Shown: piece by piece, positions 5,540 through 9,694 of the stretch | Layout: every line of letters starts with the position of its first letter | How positions within the stretch are numbered: position 1 is the first letter of the stretch | Assembly (NCBI GenBank): GCA_002691835.1 | Contig: NZJA01000009.1 | Location: 1-9,694, forward strand | From: Planctomycetota bacterium | GTDB taxonomy: Bacteria > Planctomycetota > UBA8108 > UBA1146 | Direction of reading: 5' to 3' | DNA: 9,694 nt | Notes under the pieces: model-generated | Databases searched by the model: none | The model's input: only the letters and a program-made list of their open reading frames with translations | What the model was told of the DNA's origin: nothing | Program-made: the position numbers and the translations under genes

Positions 5540-7399
5540 ATGCGTACGAGTAAGCTCGGTGGGTTAATTCTCACCCTGATGTTACTCCTCAGTGCTACTG
5601 CTGGGGGACAGCAATCACTAACCGTCTCGGATGGTTCAATATTAGGGGTGGGTTCTGACACATTGAACGTCACCATGGACTCAACAGCTGCAACTGAGGG
5701 GTTCGTCCTGGCCATAGGGATCGATGATTCTCTACTTGCCATCACAGATCTCGCCATTGCAGGAAGCGCTGCTTCTGTGGGTGCAGAGTTAGCAATTGCA
5801 GAGATTTTTGGGGACGGAGCGACTCTCGGAGTCGTCATCGATGCAGATAGTCCGTTCGATGGTCAATCCATCGCCGCTGGCTCTGGTCAGCTGATCGCCA
5901 GCATGACTGTCACTGCAACGACCGTCGTCAGTGCTGATACAGACACCTCCATTTCCTTTGTTGATGGAACACTCAACTCTCCTACACTCGATAACATCCT
6001 CGTGCAAGGTGGTCTGAGTATCGGAGCAGGACAAGGTCTCGGACTGAATGCCGGAACCCTTTCACTTCTTGAGCCACCTCCGGCAACGATGTACACCCTC
6101 GACACCTCAGCTCCTGCCGATGGTAGTGGTGCATTAGGAAATGCATTCGTCACCATGGACAACAGCCTGGGTCCCGTTCAGGGATTCGTCACCGCAGTCA
6201 CTCATGACCCGTCGGTCATCACCCTTGAAGACATTACTCTGGGTGCTGCAACGATCGCTGGTGATGCAGAATTCGAAATCGCCAATCTCTACGAAAATGG
6301 TGGAACCCTCGGAGTCGTCATGGATTTCCAGCCACCCTTCGATGGGCAGACACTTCCTTTGGGGAATGACATTCATATTGCCACATACTCCTACTCGTGC
6401 GTCGATTCCAACATCTACGTCGAGGGAGAAGCAATTCCTGCTGCAGCAACGAGCGCACTGACCCTCGACAGCGGGTCTCTGGGATCTCCTCCTCTAGACA
6501 ATGTTCTCGTCATCAACGGACTTTCTCTGCAGCCCATTCTCTCTTCGGGAACATTTACCTGTGAGCCCGTTGGAGTTCCTGCTGAGGACACCATCCTTTG
6601 GATGGAAACCCAGTTTGACACCGATGAAGGTAACTATGCCTACCTCGGCCAGACCGGTGACCTCTGCTTCTACTACAAAGACGACGACGATTACATTCAG
6701 GGTTTCACCCTTACCGTCTGTTACTACTGTGACCTGACGATTCATGAGGATTCATGGGAATTCAATGGCTCTATTCTTAATCAGGTCGGAATCGAGTATC
6801 TCGCGGTTCAGGTCGACGACGACTGCTCCGACGGAGAAACAGGCGAGCTGATCGTGGCACTCTTGATGGACGCACTGCCACCCTTCGAGGGTCAGACTCT
6901 TCCGCAGACGACCGACCTCAATGAGGGACGTCTTTTGGTTGGAAAGATGCGCGTCACCGTTGACGACACCGCAGAGTGTGAAACGGAACAAGCCATCTAC
7001 TGGTGTAACGACATTGACGGCAACGGCGATGTTTCTCTTTACAACAACGTGGTTATCGACTTCGAATCGATTCAGATCTACGAGCGCAATGACACCTTCG
7101 TCTACGTGGTCCCCGAGGAAGTCTTCCAGCGTGGTGACTGCAACAGTGACGACAAGGTAGACTTGGCTGACTCCGCCACAATGCTGGCAAATCAGTTCAA
7201 TGGTCTGCCAATCCTGTGCCCTGACGCTTGCGACAGCAATGACGATGGATCCCTCAACATGGCGGATTCCGTATACTTGCTGAACTGGCTCTTCAAGTTC
7301 GGTCCGATTCCAACGGCCCCTGGCCCGTACGAAGATGGTCCGGATCCCACGACAGACGACACGTTGCCAATCTGCGACAGTGACGACACCAACTGTTAA
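5540..7399 (+). CDS. Secreted protein with three cohesin-like repeats and a C-terminal dockerin-like calcium-binding pair
   Basis: 619 residues. Residues 1-21 are a Sec signal peptide (MRTSKLGG, then ILTLMLLLSATA, cleavage likely after Ala21). Three repeats follow, recognisable by a strand with GF at 54, 215 and 388 and by PF(D/E)GQ at 105, 266 and 448. Each has the rhythm of cohesin-type beta-sandwiches (extended strands, GF, DDSLLAI or DPSVITL, a small hydrophobic ending). Repeat 3 is more acidic and cysteine-rich and contains an EF-hand-like loop DIDGNGD (491-497). Residues 531-585 hold two dockerin-like loops, D533-N535-D537-D541-D544 and D565-N567-D569-N573-D576, each followed by a helix (TMLANQF, VYLLNWLF). 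The tail is rich in Gly, Pro and Asp and ends in Cys. This is probably a calcium-binding extracellular structural or adhesive protein, perhaps surface-displayed. No catalytic motif is seen, so it is not evidence of a cellulosome. It has its own candidate promoter and terminator, so it is probably monocistronic. Confidence 0.85.
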   Translation: MRTSKLGGLILTLMLLLSATAGGQQSLTVSDGSILGVGSDTLNVTMDSTAATEGFVLAIGIDDSLLAITDLAIAGSAASVGAELAIAEIFGDGATLGVVIDADSPFDGQSIAAGSGQLIASMTVTATTVVSADTDTSISFVDGTLNSPTLDNILVQGGLSIGAGQGLGLNAGTLSLLEPPPATMYTLDTSAPADGSGALGNAFVTMDNSLGPVQGFVTAVTHDPSVITLEDITLGAATIAGDAEFEIANLYENGGTLGVVMDFQPPFDGQTLPLGNDIHIATYSYSCVDSNIYVEGEAIPAAATSALTLDSGSLGSPPLDNVLVINGLSLQPILSSGTFTCEPVGVPAEDTILWMETQFDTDEGNYAYLGQTGDLCFYYKDDDDYIQGFTLTVCYYCDLTIHEDSWEFNGSILNQVGIEYLAVQVDDDCSDGETGELIVALLMDALPPFEGQTLPQTTDLNEGRLLVGKMRVTVDDTAECETEQAIYWCNDIDGNGDVSLYNNVVIDFESIQIYERNDTFVYVVPEEVFQRGDCNSDDKVDLADSATMLANQFNGLPILCPDACDSNDDGSLNMADSVYLLNWLFKFGPIPTAPGPYEDGPDPTTDDTLPICDSDDTNC

Positions 7400-7414
7400 T
7401 CGAAATGAGAACTT

Positions 7415-7446
7415 TTTCGCCGACCCGACAAACTGGGTCGGCGAAA
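7415..7446 (+). terminator. Perfect 12-bp hairpin after the secreted-protein gene, without a U-tract
   Basis: TTTCGCCGACCC (7415-7426) pairs fully with GGGTCGGCGAAA (7435-7446) around an 8-nt loop, starting 16 nt after the stop codon. No T run follows on either strand; the plus-strand T run precedes the stem. It may protect the mRNA 3' end after processing or readthrough, or pause polymerase ahead of the second hairpin. The assignment as a terminator is uncertain, but the hairpin itself is clear. Confidence 0.5.
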
Positions 7447-7508
7447 CACCTCCAACTCAAGCGAGTCAGTAGAGTAGACCAATACTTGACAAACTTGTTT
7501 GATCCCCC

Positions 7509-7542
7509 CCTCCAGAAGCCTTGGTTTCTGGAGGTTTTTTTT
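7509..7542 (+). terminator. Rho-independent terminator of the secreted-protein gene
   Basis: CCTCCAGAA (7509-7517) pairs with TTCTGGAGG (7526-7534) around a short loop that can add further G-C pairs, and eight T residues (7535-7542) follow directly. This is the standard intrinsic terminator form in the plus direction. It separates the secreted-protein gene from the HAD hydrolase gene. Confidence 0.88.
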
Positions 7543-7604
7543 AGCCAACCCACTTTCAGCACCCCCCTTCTTGCGACTTCTTCTATATCCCTTCATCCTG
7601 ATTG

Positions 7605-7612
7605 AAGGAGGT
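7605..7612 (+). promoter_or_regulatory. Ribosome binding site deciding the HAD hydrolase start
   Basis: AAGGAGGT, complementary to the 16S anti-Shine-Dalgarno, lies just before the ATG at 7616. It rules out the open frame's upstream ATG at 7499, which would translate through the intrinsic terminator. Confidence 0.85.
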
Positions 7613-7615
7613 TTG

Positions 7616-8299
7616 ATGAAAGCGATCCTGTTTGATCTTTTTGGCACTCTCGTACCCAATCTCGCTCCAGAGATCTGGACGAAGAGCTGTGATGAGATTT
7701 CAGGCATCCTCGGAATCGAATCTTCGGATTATGGACGACTGTGGTCTGATCGCTTTGAAGATCGAATGACGGGCAAGATCCCCGACGGTCCTCATCAATT
7801 TGACGACATCCTGCATCAGTTGGAGAAAGTGGTCTCCGAAGAAGTCCGCGAGCAGGCTTATCAGGCCCATCGAAAAATACTCTCGCAAGCACTGCAACCA
7901 AAACACGATGCCATCGATACCCTGGAGAAAATTATCGGTCAGGGATTGAAGCTTGCACTGGTTACTGACTGTTCATCTGCAGCTCCTGAGATTCTCGATA
8001 CCACACCGCTAGGTCGCTTCTTTAAATGCCGTGCCAGCTCTGCTCATCTGGGAACCCGAAAGCCTGACCCGGAGATGTACCGACATGTTCTCAGGGAACT
8101 GCAAACAGAAGCCCATGATTGCTTATATGTTGGAGACGGAAACTCTCACGAACTTCCTGGAGCCAAAAACTTGGGTATGACAACCGTCTGGGTCGATAAT
8201 GGAGAAAATCAACACTGGCAGGAACGATTTGAGCCCGAGGGAGATTATACTGTCAGGGATCTGGGAGAACTGATTCCCCTCCTCGACCTTCTCGACTAG
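7616..8299 (+). CDS. HAD-superfamily hydrolase
   Basis: 227 residues. Motif I is FDLFGTL with nucleophile Asp7, but the acid/base Asp expected two residues later is Phe9. Motif II is LVTDCSS (Thr117), motif III is the lysine in GTRKPDPEMY (Lys149), and motif IV is YVGDGNSHELPGA (Asp174, Glu179). The region between motifs I and II, about residues 15-100, is helical in character, as in type I (C1) caps. The order and the KPDPEMY/GDG block mark a haloacid dehalogenase/beta-phosphoglucomutase-like member. FDLFGTL and FDAYGTL occur in 2-haloacid dehalogenases and in many uncharacterised HADs, so phosphatase activity is not assured and the substrate cannot be named. It is soluble, with no signal peptide. 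The esterase gene starts 32 nt downstream with no terminator between, suggesting cotranscription. The terminator at 7509-7542 isolates it from upstream transcription, so its promoter should lie within 7543-7604, where I see no convincing one. Confidence 0.88.
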   Translation: MKAILFDLFGTLVPNLAPEIWTKSCDEISGILGIESSDYGRLWSDRFEDRMTGKIPDGPHQFDDILHQLEKVVSEEVREQAYQAHRKILSQALQPKHDAIDTLEKIIGQGLKLALVTDCSSAAPEILDTTPLGRFFKCRASSAHLGTRKPDPEMYRHVLRELQTEAHDCLYVGDGNSHELPGAKNLGMTTVWVDNGENQHWQERFEPEGDYTVRDLGELIPLLDLLD

Positions 8300-8331
8300 A
8301 TTTCCATAAACATTCATGAGAGAGAAGAGCG

Positions 8332-9021
8332 ATGTCATCACAAGATGCCCTCGAGTTTATTCAGGTGGAAACTGGCACTAACCCGACTGCGGCGATCATT
8401 TGGCTTCATGGGCTGGGTGCTGATGGACACGACTTTGAAGCGATCGTCCCTGAGCTCCAATTGGAAAATGCTCCAGAGATCCGCTTCATCTTCCCCCACG
8501 CACCTGTTCGTCCGGTCACCATCAACAACGGTGTCTCCATGAGGGCCTGGTACGATATTCTTGAAATGAACATCGACCGTAAAATCGATCAGGAGGGGCT
8601 CGAAGAAAGTGCCGTGCTGATCCGCCGCTTGATCGCTGACCAAATTCAATCGGGGATCCCTGCGGACAGGATCATACTCGCCGGGTTCTCTCAGGGTGGC
8701 GCGATGACCTATCACGTCGGGCTTCCCCACCATCCTCCTCTCGGTGGATTAATGGTTCTCTCGGCCTACCTTGCAGACCCGCAGGTCGCTGCGGATCCGG
8801 GCTCTGTTCCGCTACTCTGTTGCCATGGCACTCTGGATCCCGTCGTTCCGCATGCTTTAGGCAAATCTTCCGCCGATCGTCTCATCGAGTTGGGCTGGCC
8901 AGTGGAATGGCACGATTACATGGCCCCCCATGGCCTCCACCCCCAACAAATCGGCGATATCTCCCACTGGCTCGTAAATTGCCTCAGTGACTCTGGAAAC
9001 CCTCCTTCGACACCTTCCTGA
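8332..9021 (+). CDS. Carboxylesterase/phospholipase-type alpha/beta hydrolase, EstB-like (PF02230)
   Basis: 229 residues, the usual size of this family (218 in Pseudomonas EstB). It opens with the oxyanion-side motif IIWLHGLGADGHDF (about 22-35), then FIFPHAPVRPVTINNG and MRAWYDI (about 70-76), both typical of the family. The nucleophile elbow GFSQGG has Ser120, the acid is Asp169 in GTLDPVVP, and the catalytic His is probably His200 in APHGLHPQQIGDISHWL. The family more often has GHSV at that last point, so the His environment is variant, with His203 as a second candidate. Such enzymes hydrolyse short acyl esters, and some cleave acyl-thioesters or lysophospholipids. The protein has no signal peptide and should be cytoplasmic. 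The upstream GAGAGAAGAG is a weak ribosome site. It lies 32 nt after the HAD gene and probably shares its transcript. Confidence 0.9.
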   Translation: MSSQDALEFIQVETGTNPTAAIIWLHGLGADGHDFEAIVPELQLENAPEIRFIFPHAPVRPVTINNGVSMRAWYDILEMNIDRKIDQEGLEESAVLIRRLIADQIQSGIPADRIILAGFSQGGAMTYHVGLPHHPPLGGLMVLSAYLADPQVAADPGSVPLLCCHGTLDPVVPHALGKSSADRLIELGWPVEWHDYMAPHGLHPQQIGDISHWLVNCLSDSGNPPSTPS

Positions 9022-9073
9022 AACTGAAGATTGTCAGGGATTTGCTCTCGAATTGCTCGGTGGGGGTGTTTGA

Positions 9074-9118
9074 ACAGGTCTCATTGATTACAATCCCCGG
9101 ACCTGTCTGGTGCAGACA
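9074..9118 (+). promoter_or_regulatory. Overlapping inverted repeats with a -10-like box ahead of the acyl-CoA dehydrogenase gene
   Basis: ACAGGTC (9074-9080) is repeated inverted as GACCTGT (9100-9106), and TGTCTG (9104-9109) as CAGACA (9113-9118) with 3 nt between. The two share bases 9104-9106, so as RNA hairpins they exclude each other, and as DNA they could be two operator sites. TACAAT (9089-9094) lies between the arms of the first repeat, 47 nt before the ATG at 9142. No good -35 box is found at 16-18 nt. The rest of the 120-nt gap (9022-9141) shows nothing else apart from the ribosome site at 9130-9134. Confidence 0.3.
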
Positions 9119-9141
9119 ATTCCAGAAGCGGAGGTTTTCGA

Positions 9142-9694
9142 ATGAGTACTGAATCCCCCATGATCGACATCCTTGGAAAACCCGTCACACGAATTGGTGT
9201 GATCGGCTCAGGGCAGATCGGTCCCGATATCGCTCTTCACTTCTCAAAGGTGTTCTCACCCACGGATGTTCCCGTTGTCGTTGTAGACATCTCTGAAGAA
9301 GCTCTGGAGCGAGGTCGCTCCAAAATGAACAAGAAAGTCGACCGTGGTGTCGAGGCAGGAGCATTCCGTCCAGAGCAGGGCGAAAAGATGAAAAACGGAG
9401 TCATCTTCACGTCGGACTATTCCCAGCTCTCTGGCTGCGATCTTGTTGTTGAAGCAGCAACAGAAGACAAAGACCTTAAGGGTCGTATCTTCTCACAGGT
9501 GCAGGAACTCGTTTCCGCAGAAGCAGTACTGTGCTCGAACTCTTCTCATCTCGAACCAGAAGTCATCTTCGAGGGCATCTCAAATCCAGGAAGAACGATG
9601 GTCGTCCATTACTTCTTCCCGGCAGAAAGAAACCCCATCGTCGAAATCGTCCCCGGAAAAGAAACAGACATGGACCTGACGCGGGACATGATGG
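9142..9694 (+). CDS. 3-hydroxyacyl-CoA dehydrogenase, NAD-binding domain (C-terminally cut by window end)
   Basis: 184 complete codons from the ATG at 9142, open to the right edge. GGAGG at 9130-9134 lies 7 nt upstream. A 16-residue lead precedes a Rossmann fold: IGVIGSGQIGPDIALHF (about 17-33) with the GxGxxG dinucleotide loop, and an acidic end of strand 2 in VVVVDIS. EAATED and CSNSSHLEPE correspond to the family's VVEAVxED and SNTSS segments. VVHYFFPAERNPIVEIVPG carries the catalytic His156. The family oxidises L-3-hydroxyacyl-CoA to 3-ketoacyl-CoA with NAD+ in fatty-acid beta-oxidation or related CoA pathways. The usual HFFNP signature is here HYFFP, with Phe replacing Asn. There is no hydratase domain before it, so it is a stand-alone enzyme or the front of a fusion extending beyond the window. 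The C-terminal dimerisation domain is not visible. Confidence 0.88.
   Translation, partial: MSTESPMIDILGKPVTRIGVIGSGQIGPDIALHFSKVFSPTDVPVVVVDISEEALERGRSKMNKKVDRGVEAGAFRPEQGEKMKNGVIFTSDYSQLSGCDLVVEAATEDKDLKGRIFSQVQELVSAEAVLCSNSSHLEPEVIFEGISNPGRTMVVHYFFPAERNPIVEIVPGKETDMDLTRDMM

Noticed and set aside
5540..7399. Secreted repeat protein as a cellulosome scaffoldin
   Set aside because: No carbohydrate-binding module, glycosidase or partner dockerin enzyme is present in the window. Cohesin-like and dockerin-like modules occur widely outside cellulosomes.
7486..7491. TTGACA, a perfect -35 box, between the two hairpins
   Set aside because: The position 17 bp downstream is CCTCCA, inside the terminator stem, and no -10-like sequence is present.
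7499..7615. Longer N-terminus for the HAD hydrolase starting at 7499
   Set aside because: It would translate through the intrinsic terminator at 7509-7542. The strong AAGGAGGT and the family start MKAILFD lie at 7616.
9443..9679. Plus-strand open frame of 78 codons near the right edge
   Set aside because: It is a frame-shifted shadow of the dehydrogenase, whose own frame is open from 9142 to the edge with a ribosome site and family motifs.

Overview
The window is a gene-dense bacterial chromosome segment with short intergenic gaps, Shine-Dalgarno starts (GGAGG-type) and moderate GC. The best taxonomic clue is the secreted protein at 5540-7399. It combines cohesin-like repeats with a C-terminal pair of dockerin-like calcium loops and a tail of the type PGPYEDGPDPT...C, an arrangement I associate with Planctomycetota and related marine bacteria. 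A Tat-exported glycosylasparaginase and a probable KpsF/GutQ isomerase (a Gram-negative envelope sugar gene) fit that guess. No search was run, so the phylum is an inference.

Layout from left to right. At 1-69 (minus) is the N-terminus of a probable arabinose-5-phosphate isomerase that runs off the left edge. At 199-516 (plus) is a small single-pass membrane protein of unknown function. It converges, with a 1-nt gap, on a Rep/UvrD-type superfamily 1 DNA helicase at 518-2557 (minus). Divergent from the helicase is a two-gene operon: a Tat-signal glycosylasparaginase (2662-3657) overlapping by 17 nt with a gamma-glutamyltransferase (3641-5305). Both are self-processing Ntn hydrolases that use a threonine nucleophile. 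A 234-nt AT-richer gap with a plausible sigma-70 promoter leads to the 619-residue secreted cohesin-like/dockerin-like protein. That gene is followed by a perfect 12-bp hairpin and then a classical intrinsic terminator. Next come a HAD-superfamily hydrolase (7616-8299) and an EstB-like carboxylesterase (8332-9021), probably cotranscribed. A 120-nt gap with overlapping inverted repeats precedes a 3-hydroxyacyl-CoA dehydrogenase (9142 to the right edge, incomplete).

Most of the window is housekeeping or catabolic. The less ordinary points are the GGT without an export signal coupled to a Tat-exported partner, the cohesin-like and dockerin-like modules in one polypeptide with strongly diverged repeats, a variant HxFFNP motif in the dehydrogenase, and several inverted repeats at likely control sites. 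I see no CRISPR array, tRNA, rRNA, insertion sequence, phage gene or defence system.
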